Below, piece after piece: positions 1 through 6,772 of a DNA stretch of 10,201 bases. The position numbers were made by a program, and so were the translations under genes. Every line of letters begins with the position of its first letter. Within the stretch, counting starts at the first letter, position 1. The stretch lies in assembly GCA_910579155.1 (NCBI GenBank), contig CAJTTS010000105.1, positions 1-10,201 of the forward strand. The letters are read 5' to 3'. The notes beneath the pieces are model-generated. The model was not told where the DNA came from and made no database searches. It saw only the letters and a program-made list of their open reading frames with translations. The stretch is from an uncultured Oscillospiraceae bacterium (GTDB lineage: Bacteria; Bacillota_A; Clostridia; Oscillospirales; Oscillospiraceae).

Positions 1-265
1 GCGGGTGTACCTTTCCGGCGAGGGCGCAGGGATAGCCGCGAAGCGGCGCAAGGGGGCGGTGTGTGCCAGTGGCACACGTCCACCGCACGACCGAGCCGAC
101 AGGCGAGACCAGCCCCTTGTACGGAGCGTAGCGACGCAAACGGCCCGAACTTTCGGAAGTCCTGGCTGTAGCCTCGCAGAGCGCACGATACATGGTCGCA
201 GACCATGTATCGAAGTGCGCCCTTCCGTTCCGTCAGGGATTTTCAGCTTCCCGACAAACTCGAAG
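1..265. other. GC-rich non-coding flank with origin-of-transfer character
   Basis: No convincing gene lies here. Both strands contain open frames, but the translations are rich in Arg, Pro and Ser with no recognisable domain. The stretch is packed with small inverted repeats: GTGTGCC/GGCACAC around a 3-nt loop (61-77) and a larger hairpin at 187-211. This texture is typical of intergenic transfer regions of Clostridia conjugative elements. On the minus strand, just beyond the acetyltransferase stop, one frame reads as a short protein-like stretch (DNFEFVGKLKIPDGTEGRTS) before turning into low-complexity sequence; it may be a decayed remnant of a neighbouring gene. Confidence 0.5.
187..224 (+). 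other. Candidate oriT with RSF1010/pSK41-type nick region
   Basis: An 11-bp perfect inverted repeat (GATACATGGTC / GACCATGTATC, 3-nt loop, 187-211) is followed at once by GAAGTGCGCCCTT (212-224). A hairpin directly 5' of AAGTGCGCCCT is the known arrangement of nick regions in the IncQ/MobQ group (RSF1010, pSK41/pGO1, pIP501). A further GCGCAC at 181-186 can pair with GTGCGC at 215-220, nesting the hairpin. The relaxase in this window does not adjoin this site, so it probably belongs to a different, flanking element whose MobQ relaxase lies outside the window. Confidence 0.65.
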
Positions 266-877
266 TTATCTTTGCATCCTGTCGGCTTCTGTTAATTTGC
301 GAATTACCCGGCAAGGGTTACCAACAGCGAGACTGTGAGGAGGAATATTCCTTGTTACTACACTGCCAGCACCTATCACGGAACCCTCACCGATGGTTAC
401 ACCGCCACAGACCACTACATTGGACGCCAGCCAGCAGTTATCCTCAATTCTAATCGGCTTGGCATACTCCAGATTATAATAGCTGCCATCTGGTCTTTGC
501 CGCACATTTCTCTCTGCGGGCAGGAGCGGGTGCATCGGCGTAGCGAGGGTAACATTGGGTCCGATCATCACGTTATCACCGATATACACCGGACATACGT
601 CAAGACAGGTAAAGCCAAAGTTGGCACCGCTAAATTTTCCGAATGTGGTGTTGCATCCATAGTCAAAATAAATGGGAGCCTGCAAACCGGGCAGGTTCTT
701 CGTGTTCGGAAGTAGTTCATGCAGGATAGCCTCTCGCTTTTCTTGCTCATCCTCATCAATTTGGTTGTATCTCCGGGCCAGTTTACGGGCTTTCACCAAC
801 AGCGTATTTAGTTCTGGATCGGAGGGATCATACAATTCTCCCGCCAGCATTTTTTCTCTTTCGGTCACCTTTATCAT
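266..877 (-). CDS. Sugar O-acetyltransferase (maltose/galactoside acetyltransferase family)
   Basis: A cytoplasmic, CoA-dependent enzyme expected to O-acetylate sugars such as maltose, glucose or galactosides; the true substrate is unknown. The 203-residue product opens with the family's N-terminal helical cap (EREKMLAGELYDPSDPEL) and continues into a left-handed beta-helix of hexapeptide repeats: YIGDNVMIGPNVT near 98-110 and VTIGEGSVIGAGSVVTRNIP near 160-179. The catalytic His candidate is H116 in ATPMHP, and the usual AVGNPCRVIR closes the domain. An AGGAGG lies only 3 nt before the chosen ATG (877); a GTG at 868 would give the more usual MTEREKM start with 12-nt spacing. The C-terminus (TEADRMQR) is about a dozen residues shorter than LacA, and the gene ends where transfer-like sequence begins, so the tail may have been replaced by a rearrangement. 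Confidence 0.9.
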   Translation of the reverse strand: MIKVTEREKMLAGELYDPSDPELNTLLVKARKLARRYNQIDEDEQEKREAILHELLPNTKNLPGLQAPIYFDYGCNTTFGKFSGANFGFTCLDVCPVYIGDNVMIGPNVTLATPMHPLLPAERNVRQRPDGSYYNLEYAKPIRIEDNCWLASNVVVCGGVTIGEGSVIGAGSVVTRNIPPHSLAVGNPCRVIRKLTEADRMQR

Positions 878-1049
878 CGTCCTCCTAATAATCCCGATTT
901 GAAACATAAGATTTCATAGCCGCTTATTAGCGGTTGCAGTTTTTTAATAAAATCCTCTGGAAGCCTTGAAAATAAAGAATTTTTCGCAGTCTCCCCGCCG
1001 TATCTCTTTATCTGATTTCACGCATTGTTGTCCTTAGTTTGACCTCTCA
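878..1049. other. AT-rich intergenic region, left flank
   Basis: No gene seen. It holds the upstream region of the acetyltransferase gene. The only structure is a 5-bp hairpin (CCGCT/AGCGG, 920-933) followed six bases later by six T residues, which could be a weak rightward terminator. I could not identify a convincing promoter. Confidence 0.3.
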
Positions 1050-1071
1050 TAAGGGAAAAAGCAAGGGAAGG
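1050..1071 (+). repeat. Left direct repeat, putative attL
   Basis: Reads TAAGGGAAAAAGCAAGGGAA plus GG. It matches 9446-9467 at 20 of 22 positions in the same orientation (11 identical, one mismatch, 8 identical, one mismatch, one identical). Same-orientation repeats flanking an integrase gene are what site-specific integration leaves behind. Imperfect identity is common for Tn916-type integrases. The ends have not been compared with an unoccupied site. Confidence 0.5.
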
Positions 1072-1156
1072 AATAACTGGTAAAAAACTATAAAACAATG
1101 TGGCAATCGGGGAACTGTGACGTATGTGCGAATATATTATAGCGGAGGATTTCAAT

Positions 1157-1531
1157 ATGGACAAGTACATTTTTGACGAGAGCAATGGTCTGTGGTATGA
1201 GCGCCAGGGAGACTATTACATTCCCTGCCTGACCTTACCAGCAGAGGACGAGCGACCCATCGGCCTGTGGGGTCAACGGCACCTGTGGTATATCAAGGAA
1301 CACCGCAAGGCCCTCTACACCAGCTTACAATTGAGCGGCAAGCTGAACAGCTACTTGGCTGACATAGACCAGCAGGCCGAAGCGATGCTCTCTCGGCTGA
1401 TGGAGCAGATGACCCAGACCCAAGGTGTCACTGAGGCGCTGAAAGCTACCAACCAAATGGCGTGGGTTGGCAGGATGAACAATATCCGGGCGAGCGCAAT
1501 AGAGATTGTAAACAAAATCATATACGTATGA
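1157..1531 (+). CDS. tnpV: TnpV-family transposon-encoded protein
   Basis: A 124-residue protein that I recognise as the TnpV family, named after tnpV of the clostridial mobilizable transposon Tn4451 and widespread in Clostridia mobile elements. The molecular role is unproven. Family hallmarks visible here are the N-terminal DESNGLWYERQGDYYIPCL, the central RPIGLWGQRHLWYIKEHRK, the SGKLNSYLADIDQQA helix and a C-terminal MNNIRASAIEIVNKIIY. The start is fixed by GGAGG eight bases before ATG 1157; an upstream in-frame ATG at 1124 has no comparable ribosome site and adds residues not typical of the family. It is the only rightward gene in the left half and faces the cargo genes tail to tail, with two hairpins between them. 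Confidence 0.85.
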   Translation: MDKYIFDESNGLWYERQGDYYIPCLTLPAEDERPIGLWGQRHLWYIKEHRKALYTSLQLSGKLNSYLADIDQQAEAMLSRLMEQMTQTQGVTEALKATNQMAWVGRMNNIRASAIEIVNKIIYV

Positions 1532-1539
1532 ATGCAATG

Positions 1540-1575
1540 ACGGCAGGGTAATCCCCCTGACCGCTGCCGTTTCTT
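1540..1575 (+). terminator. Rho-independent terminator of tnpV
   Basis: ACGGCAG (1540-1546) pairs perfectly with CTGCCGT (1564-1570), starting nine bases after the tnpV stop codon and followed by TTCTTT. The loop contains GG and CC tracts that can extend the stem. Confidence 0.65.
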
Positions 1576-1622
1576 TGTAGGATAGTGAAAACAACATAGT
1601 AGACCGAATTTAAGTAAAGTTT

Positions 1623-1657
1623 AGGCCGCACACCTCCGACTCGGAAGTGTGCGGCCT
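1623..1657. terminator. Strong hairpin between convergent genes, likely bidirectional terminator
   Basis: AGGCCGCACAC (1623-1633) and GTGTGCGGCCT (1647-1657) form a perfect 11-bp stem, and TCC/GGA inside can extend it after one mismatch. It lies between tnpV (rightward) and the leftward cargo operon. The adjacent T-tracts are poor, so the function is inferred from strength and position. Confidence 0.55.
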
Positions 1658-1698
1658 ATTATTGCCCTATCAATTTTTCAAGGGACAATTACATAACT

Positions 1699-2247
1699 TC
1701 ATTTAATTATACTTTCCCCATCTTCAACCGTACTATACTCGCAGCCCAAATAGTCACCTGTTTCAGCATCGTAAATGCTCGTAGCCAAACAGTTCTCTAT
1801 AAGACCGACCCTAATATGCTCATATCCATCTGGATAATAAATTTGCACGACAAGGAGCACCCTGTTGTCATCCACTTGTGGAATTCGGTTGCTGGCGTGG
1901 CTGATCTCACTTAAAAAGCTTGAATACGTCATGTATTCAGTGGATATGACCTCACCACCCATCGCACTTACAGTCATCTCATCCACAAGTTCCGTCGAGG
2001 AAATTACATCAACATTATCGATATTCGATTGTTGTGTCGCTGTCAAAATTTCGGAATTATCTTTGTAGATAACATCTGGCGTATCGTTTAGCGGATACGA
2101 GTCAGGCCCACAACTCTCATCAATGACCTTTTCTCCAAATGTCGGCGCTAAAGCGAAAGCAGTAACTGTGGCACAACAAACAAACGTTGCTATCACCAAT
2201 ATAAATAATGGAACAAATTTCTTCCTGTTTTTCATAATCACGACCAT
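1699..2247 (-). CDS. Exported protein of unknown function
   Basis: I do not recognise the family. The N-terminus is a classical signal peptide: basic KNRKK, a hydrophobic core (FVPLFILVIATFVCCATVTAFA) and an A-F-A site before LAPTF. No lipobox is seen, so a secreted or wall-associated protein is expected. The mature part is about 150 residues, acidic, with three Cys (ESCGPD, IENCLAT, YLGCEY) and a C-terminal stretch (VLLVVQIYYPDGYEHIRVG, then a YDAETGDYLG turn) that looks beta-rich. Three in-frame ATGs occur; I chose 2247 because GAGG lies six bases upstream, but 2235 (MKNRKKF) is also possible. It is the last gene of the leftward cargo set, 94 bp after its neighbour, and is visibly richer in A and T than the relaxase or integrase genes. 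Confidence 0.75.
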   Translation of the reverse strand: MVVIMKNRKKFVPLFILVIATFVCCATVTAFALAPTFGEKVIDESCGPDSYPLNDTPDVIYKDNSEILTATQQSNIDNVDVISSTELVDEMTVSAMGGEVISTEYMTYSSFLSEISHASNRIPQVDDNRVLLVVQIYYPDGYEHIRVGLIENCLATSIYDAETGDYLGCEYSTVEDGESIIK

Positions 2248-2341
2248 ACCTTTCCTCATATTGTTAATGGAAGTTTTACCCTGCTTTGAGAGTTTTAGAC
2301 TGTTTCACCGCTTGAACTTTTAGGATATTACCAAATTATAA

Positions 2342-3049
2342 TCAGGTTTTCTTTGTGAAAATTGATGTAGGGTAACTTTCCCAAGACACAGAAATCCCAA
2401 CATTAGTATCGTTCTCCACAACGGAACCACTGGACCAAGCCTGCCAACTTCCGTTTTTTAGAATTTGAAATGCCCTTTCGTTCCATTGCGAAGAAGTTGA
2501 ACCAGCATAATTTGTTTCAAGACCTACATGGGCGGAAGTACATGAAGTTGCAAAGTCATAATAGGTATGACATAGGTTATAATCTACATAGACACCCCAA
2601 CTTGAATATCCTGTTCGTTGAATTTGATAAGTGTGACCGAGCCCAGTAGCTGTTCCTGGACCTGTAATAAAATATTCATCATAAGCTATCAGTGCGCCAT
2701 TTGCATTGTATGCACCAGTTGCGGTATAGAATCCATTGTGATGAGTAGGATTTCCACTGCCCGTACTATCCATCGCGCCATCAACAAATCCAACTTCGAT
2801 CCATGACAAACCCGAACTTGATTCATTTCTAATCCAGGTAGTATGAAGAATAAATCGATTTTTGGCAGCAGCGGTATTAGCCCACTTTGAATCAAGCGGC
2901 TGTGTTACAGCGTAGAAATATGCACCATCCATGCTGTTGGAGGTTCCAACTACACCATAATAGTTCGCTGAAGCTCCACAAGTCAGTGAAATCATCATTG
3001 CCAACGCAACAACAGCACCACCAACGCCTTTTAATAATTTTCTCATCAT
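2342..3049 (-). CDS. Secreted aromatic- and Gly/Ser-rich protein of unknown function
   Basis: A 235-residue protein whose family I do not recognise. A signal peptide is clear: MMRKLLKGVGG, hydrophobic VVALAMMISLTCGASA, probable cleavage after ASA. The mature part is rich in Gly, Ser, Thr, Tyr and Trp, with alternating patterns (HTTWIRNESSSGLSWIEVGF, YSSWGVYVDYNL, NGSWQAWSSGS) suggesting a beta-sandwich or lectin-like fold. Two Cys (NLCHTYYDFATSC) could form a disulfide outside the cell. No catalytic motif is apparent. AGAGGTG lies nine bases before the start. The gene follows 3115-3531 by 65 bp on the same strand, so it may be in the sigma operon or have its own promoter. Its base composition is AT-richer than the anti-sigma gene, hinting at separate acquisition. 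The function could be adhesin, binding protein or toxin; I cannot choose. Confidence 0.8.
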   Translation of the reverse strand: MMRKLLKGVGGAVVALAMMISLTCGASANYYGVVGTSNSMDGAYFYAVTQPLDSKWANTAAAKNRFILHTTWIRNESSSGLSWIEVGFVDGAMDSTGSGNPTHHNGFYTATGAYNANGALIAYDEYFITGPGTATGLGHTYQIQRTGYSSWGVYVDYNLCHTYYDFATSCTSAHVGLETNYAGSTSSQWNERAFQILKNGSWQAWSSGSVVENDTNVGISVSWESYPTSIFTKKT

Positions 3050-3114
3050 AATTGTACACCTCTAAATACAGTCTTCGTTTTTCATTTTTGACAGTATTGA
3101 TTAAATTTTGCTGC

Positions 3115-3531
3115 TTAACTCGTTAATTGCTGAGTACTCACCCCTGTTACATCCTTAACATAGATCATCACCACGGCGCGGTACTCCACCCCGGTAAAGC
3201 GTGGGGAATACGTTAGCACCATACTATGCCGATCCTTGTTTTCTCGCAGCAGCGTCGGGGTGTTGCTGGTGTTGAACGTGTATTCCGTCACCCAGCCACT
3301 GCCGGAGCTGCGCTGAATCGCCACGCTGGTGGCACCAATCTTTTCCATGACCCCGGTGGCCTGGACGGAAAAGAAAACGCTGAGATCACCATTACTCGCT
3401 TTTGAGAGCGTAGCCGTGCTATGGTAAATTCGGTCGCTTGCCCGTGTTTCCGCCGCATAAGCCGGGATGCTGCACAGCATCACCACGCACAACAGCACAA
3501 ACACGGCGCGGACAGGCCACTTTTTCTTCAT
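3115..3531 (-). CDS. Small secreted protein, probably DUF6147-like
   Basis: A 138-residue exported protein: signal peptide MKKKWPVRAVFVLLCVVMLCSIPAYA, likely cleaved at AYA-AE. The mature domain (about 112 residues) matches my memory of the DUF6147 pattern from Firmicutes: a small beta-domain with a VFFSVQATGVMEKIGATSVAIQ-like core, an S-S-x-S-G-W-V segment and a late YRAVVMIYVKD strand. This assignment is from recollection, without a search. No Cys remains in the mature part. It starts 11 bp after the anti-sigma stop, and its ribosome site (GGGGGG) overlaps that stop codon, so the two genes are almost certainly co-transcribed and perhaps translationally coupled. That linkage suggests the secreted protein is a target or ligand of the signalling pair. 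Confidence 0.8.
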   Translation of the reverse strand: MKKKWPVRAVFVLLCVVMLCSIPAYAAETRASDRIYHSTATLSKASNGDLSVFFSVQATGVMEKIGATSVAIQRSSGSGWVTEYTFNTSNTPTLLRENKDRHSMVLTYSPRFTGVEYRAVVMIYVKDVTGVSTQQLTS

Positions 3532-3542
3532 AAAAATCCCCC

Positions 3543-4481
3543 CTATTCAAACATGGAATCCGTAATTGTCCACAGGATACCGGCCCCCATATCACCGCTG
3601 AGATAATACGCATACTGAGCCGAGTACCATGCAATCGTGCGGCCCACTGAGTTTTCGACGTGATAGAACACGATGCCGTTCTTCTCCACCGATTCCACCG
3701 GGCCACCAATTTTCTGCACCTGGGTGGCAGGTGTCCCATCATAGCTCATGATGCCGATGGCAATAATCCCCTCGCCGTTTGTGTAAGACGCCGAAAAAGA
3801 GCGCAGGAATGGATCGTCTACCGCCAACACGTCAATGCTGTCCAAGGCGTACCCTTCTGGGAGCCAGGTCGGTTCATGAACCTCCGTCATGCCGTAAGCG
3901 TCAAACGCCTCCTGCAAGGAAGCAAACTCGGCGGGGGCTTCCGTCTCTTGCCCCTTCGTTTCCTGGGCCAGGTCATCTGACACCTCACTGTCGGGCGCAA
4001 TCTGCCCAAAGCTGAACACGTCCTCAGTCCACCGGGCCATTGCACCGAATACGTCTACTCCTGCGGCCTGGGCTGTCACCATGGCGGCAAACATACAGGC
4101 AATTGCAACGGCAGCAACCAGGGCTGTGCGCCATACCCGTTTGAACCGAACGACACGCTTTGAGGGGGCATTGGTAGATGGCTGGGGCATCTGTGGGGAT
4201 GCGGCGTGTTCCAGATTCTCGGGTTCCGCTTCGGATTCGCTGACGCTGGGCATATAGTGGGTTTCGAATTCGTTCCATTGCTGATCTACATCGGGGAAAA
4301 ATCCTGTGGAATTTTCATTTTCTTTCTCAATGATCGCCTCCTCCAGTGCGCTCATGTACGCTTCGTCCTCTGGCTTGTCTGAGAGCGCTGGCGCAACGGC
4401 CAGCAGTTCCAACAGCTTGTCGATGGGGAGTTGGCGCAGATAGGCGTACTCCTTATAGTCGTGCCTGTTTATCTCATCCAT
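3543..4481 (-). CDS. DUF4367 membrane-anchored anti-sigma-factor-like protein
   Basis: A 312-residue single-pass membrane protein. Residues 1-60 are charged and helical (DKLLELLAVAPALSDKPEDE, ALEEAIIEKENE), suiting a cytoplasmic sigma-binding region, followed by an acidic, Pro/Ser-rich linker to about 108. A basic stop (SKRVVRFKRVWR) precedes the membrane helix (about 117-140). Outside, a Glu-rich linker leads to a C-terminal domain (about 190-312) with the DUF4367 signature: PTWLPEGYALDSIDVL, the SFSASYTNGEGIIAIGIMSY strands and an IAWYSAQYAYYLSGD segment. DUF4367 proteins are routinely encoded next to ECF-like sigma factors and taken to be anti-sigma or sensor partners. GGGGG lies eight bases before the ATG. 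It is 99 bp downstream of the sigma gene on the same strand. Probable role: hold the sigma factor inactive until an envelope signal arrives. Confidence 0.85.
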   Translation of the reverse strand: MDEINRHDYKEYAYLRQLPIDKLLELLAVAPALSDKPEDEAYMSALEEAIIEKENENSTGFFPDVDQQWNEFETHYMPSVSESEAEPENLEHAASPQMPQPSTNAPSKRVVRFKRVWRTALVAAVAIACMFAAMVTAQAAGVDVFGAMARWTEDVFSFGQIAPDSEVSDDLAQETKGQETEAPAEFASLQEAFDAYGMTEVHEPTWLPEGYALDSIDVLAVDDPFLRSFSASYTNGEGIIAIGIMSYDGTPATQVQKIGGPVESVEKNGIVFYHVENSVGRTIAWYSAQYAYYLSGDMGAGILWTITDSMFE

Positions 4482-4580
4482 ATTTTTGTCCCCCTATTAT
4501 ACATATCCCGTGAGCGGGTCGTTTTTCGACAACGCTTCAAAGAAATTTTTTAGATTTGTAATTATCGTCAAAAATCAAGC

Positions 4581-5084
4581 CTATGATTTGTGGAATTCGC
4601 TCAGCGCTTGCTGGAGCTTTTCACGAATCCGCTCGAACCGCTTGTAGCAGGTGGTGAGTTTTATGTTCTGCCGCCGTGCTTCTTCGAGAAAAGTGGATAA
4701 TCCCTTGGCAATTCTCAAGAAGAACGCAAATTCATCTTCCGTTACTACGCTTTGGCAAAACTCCGCCAACTCTGAATCGCTGCTGTTCGAACAGGAAGGC
4801 TCTTTGCTGTGGTCGAGAAGTTCTAAAGACATAAATAGCGACGCTGTCCGCTTTTGATCCTCTAAAATATGTAATGCCCGGTGACGAACTGTGCTTTTCA
4901 TCCATCCAACGGGGTCTTCGCTGCGCATAAGTTCCTCCGGCTTTTGGCAAGCGACTACAAATGTCTCTTGTACCGCCACTTCCGCTTCTGCTTGTTTGCC
5001 TAATATGGAGTAGGCGAGAATATAGAGCTTGCGATAATATGTGTGATATATTTCTGCTATAAAGCGATTTGCAATTTCATCCAT
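4581..5084 (-). CDS. Sigma-70-family (ECF-like) RNA polymerase sigma factor
   Basis: A 167-residue protein with the two-domain plan of small alternative sigma factors. Region 2 spans about 1-75 (FIAEIYHTYYRKLYILAYSILG, then AVQETFVVACQ and DPVGWMKSTVRHRALHILEDQKR, the core-binding and -10-recognising part). Region 4 spans about 110-160 and ends in a helix-turn-helix (EARRQNIKLTTCYKRFERIREKLQQAL) that would read the -35 element. Region 4 is divergent from textbook ECF factors. The start at 5084 has AAAGGAG nine bases upstream; the ATG at 5090 is too close to that site, and an open frame to 5204 lacks one. It heads the leftward cargo operon behind a sigma-A-type promoter, followed by its presumed anti-sigma. 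Confidence 0.85.
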   Translation of the reverse strand: MDEIANRFIAEIYHTYYRKLYILAYSILGKQAEAEVAVQETFVVACQKPEELMRSEDPVGWMKSTVRHRALHILEDQKRTASLFMSLELLDHSKEPSCSNSSDSELAEFCQSVVTEDEFAFFLRIAKGLSTFLEEARRQNIKLTTCYKRFERIREKLQQALSEFHKS

Positions 5085-5176
5085 AAACATTCGCTCCTTT
5101 TTGAGACCACAATACTTATGCAAGAGCATAATTCCCGCATTTTGGAATAATATTTGTGTTCCATGTTTACAGCTAC

Positions 5177-5204
5177 ATTGTACCATGCTGAGCCGGACAT
5201 TCAA
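5177..5204 (-). promoter_or_regulatory. Sigma-A-type promoter of the sigma/anti-sigma operon
   Basis: On the minus strand, TTGAAT (5204-5199), a 16-bp spacer and TACAAT (5182-5177), with TGG just before the -10 giving an extended -10. It lies about 90 bp upstream of the sigma-factor start, so the housekeeping polymerase probably supplies basal expression. Confidence 0.6.
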
Positions 5205-5235
5205 AGCCTAAAAGTTAAAGTCTTCTTCGCAAAGG

Positions 5236-5276
5236 ATAAAACGCGGGGCGGCCATGGTAGGATACCATAGCCGCCC
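5236..5276 (-). terminator. Rho-independent terminator of the relaxase gene
   Basis: Read leftward, GGGCGGCTATGGTA pairs with TACCATGGCCGCCC (14 bp with one G-T pair, 3-nt loop, 5276-5246), then CGCG and four T residues. It starts eight bases past the relaxase stop and separates the mobility operon from the cargo promoter. Confidence 0.8.
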
Positions 5277-5284
5277 TCAGTCTG

Positions 5285-6712
5285 TCATCTACTGTCCCTG
5301 TCAACAACTCTCCTACGTGGTTGTGGCTGCTGTCGCCTGCCGTCGGCCTGCAACCGCCGCAACTGCTCCCGGACGCTTCTCTGTGACCGGGGTGGGTCGC
5401 TCCTGGCGGGCCGCTGGCGCTCCTGCACCGTCTGCTCCCACTCGGCCAGCTCCCGGTTATATTTGCCCACGACGGCCTCGGCTTTGCGGTAGGTGGCCGT
5501 AAACGACTGCACATCCGGATAGCCCTCCGCCTGTACGATGGCAGGAAGCGCATCCAGCCTGCGGGAAATCTCATCCTCCGTCTGCGTGATCTGCTCCGAG
5601 AGGGCCTTGCGCTCCTTGCCCTTAAAGATACCTGTTGCATCGGCAAGCTGCCGTTTTAAGTCGGGCAGTACCTTGTCCTGCAAGTGCCTGATACCCTTGG
5701 CCTCGTCCCGTACCTTTATCATCAGGCTCCGCATAGCGCGGAACTCCGCCATATCAATGTCCAGTGTGGGCTTCGGCGGCATCTCCCGTTGGCGGATCAG
5801 CCCTTGCAGGAAGTCTCTGGCCTTGCCCACAATGGCCCGGAACAGGTGCGGGAGCCATCCGGCCTGGTGGATGGACTGCCGCACCTTCTCGTGTATCTCG
5901 GTCTGCTTGACCTCCAATATCTCTGCCTCTGAAATGCCCGTCAGGAGCGCCATGTCCGCCGTCCGGTTCCACTCCTGCCGCGCGGCGTTGTCCGTTTTGA
6001 TCTCCTCCGCTTTAGGGTTGTTCTTGCCAATCTTCTTGGTGGGGAGATACACACTGGCAGGGTCAAAGACGGCAAGCCTGCGCTCTGGATCGCTGGCATA
6101 ACGGTTGATGAGATCGGTGTAGAACTCCTTGACCTCGGCCACAAAGCCCTCTTGCTTGAAACGGGCGTCCTTGATGCTGAACATATGGCTCTCATAGACC
6201 TCACCCTTCTTGATGACGGTACAGCCGGGGCGTATCTGCCCGTCCTCCCCAGTGATCTCCTTCTTGGTGCGGACATGCTTTCCGGCCTCGTCATAGAACA
6301 TACTGCGGCTGGCGATTTTGACCTCCGGCTCCGGCAGCAACCGCCGCTCGCTGAAGATCAGGTGGATGTGGTAATTGGTCTTGGCCTTGTTGTGGTGCAG
6401 GCCGGACACACACTCGACATTGTACCGCCGCCGAAATTCCTCCGTGAACTCTGCCAAAAGGCGCTGGGGGTCATAGTCCGTGAATTCCTCCGGCAGAGCG
6501 ATGATGAACTCCCGTGCCTCGATGCACTTTCCCTCGGTGCCGCTCCGCTTGAACTCCTGCTGGTTTTCCCTTGCAAGGGAAGTCCAGAACGCGGCGTCGG
6601 CGGTGTGATAGGTGGCGTACAGGTTCTCCTGTCTGGCTGGGCTGGTGACATAGGAGATGCGCCCCTTGACATTGGACAGCTTCGACATCTGAATGAAGCT
6701 GTGCCGTGTCAT
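5285..6712 (-). CDS. MobA/MobL-family relaxase
   Basis: A 475-residue DNA-nicking and strand-transfer enzyme that cuts oriT, attaches to the 5' end and pilots the strand into the recipient. The N-terminal half is the relaxase domain: KLSNVKGRISYVTSPARQ (12-28, with Y21 a candidate nucleophile), GTEGKCIEAREFIIALPEEF (58-77), and the metal-binding HHNKAKTNYHIHLIFSER (106-123), whose H115 and H117 form the H-x-H motif. YLPTKKIGKNNPKAEEI and ARQEWNRTADMAL follow, as in Clostridia relatives. Residues from about 310 are highly charged and predicted coiled coil, ending in a basic tail (QPRRRVVDRDSR). The start has AAAGGA seven bases upstream; M9 is an alternative. Gene order excisionase, oriT, relaxase on one strand is typical of IMEs. 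It appears intact. Confidence 0.92.
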   Translation of the reverse strand: MTRHSFIQMSKLSNVKGRISYVTSPARQENLYATYHTADAAFWTSLARENQQEFKRSGTEGKCIEAREFIIALPEEFTDYDPQRLLAEFTEEFRRRYNVECVSGLHHNKAKTNYHIHLIFSERRLLPEPEVKIASRSMFYDEAGKHVRTKKEITGEDGQIRPGCTVIKKGEVYESHMFSIKDARFKQEGFVAEVKEFYTDLINRYASDPERRLAVFDPASVYLPTKKIGKNNPKAEEIKTDNAARQEWNRTADMALLTGISEAEILEVKQTEIHEKVRQSIHQAGWLPHLFRAIVGKARDFLQGLIRQREMPPKPTLDIDMAEFRAMRSLMIKVRDEAKGIRHLQDKVLPDLKRQLADATGIFKGKERKALSEQITQTEDEISRRLDALPAIVQAEGYPDVQSFTATYRKAEAVVGKYNRELAEWEQTVQERQRPARSDPPRSQRSVREQLRRLQADGRRQQPQPRRRVVDRDSR

Positions 6713-6772
6713 ACCCCCGTCCTTTCTCCGGCTGCGTCAGCCGGTGCGTGGAGCGCCAGCGGAACGCAAAGA

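Noticed and set aside
5..295. 96-codon plus-strand frame in the left flank
   Set aside because: Basic, low-complexity translation through hairpins and the nick-like sequence; no ribosome site.
3050..3114. ECF-type promoter upstream of the 2342-3049 gene
   Set aside because: GAAAAACGA occurs here and also upstream of the anti-sigma gene, but its distance to the ribosome site is too short and differs between the two places.
4496..4501. TATAAT on the minus strand just upstream of the anti-sigma gene
   Set aside because: It is within two bases of the ribosome site, so transcription would start at or past that site; no -35 at suitable spacing.
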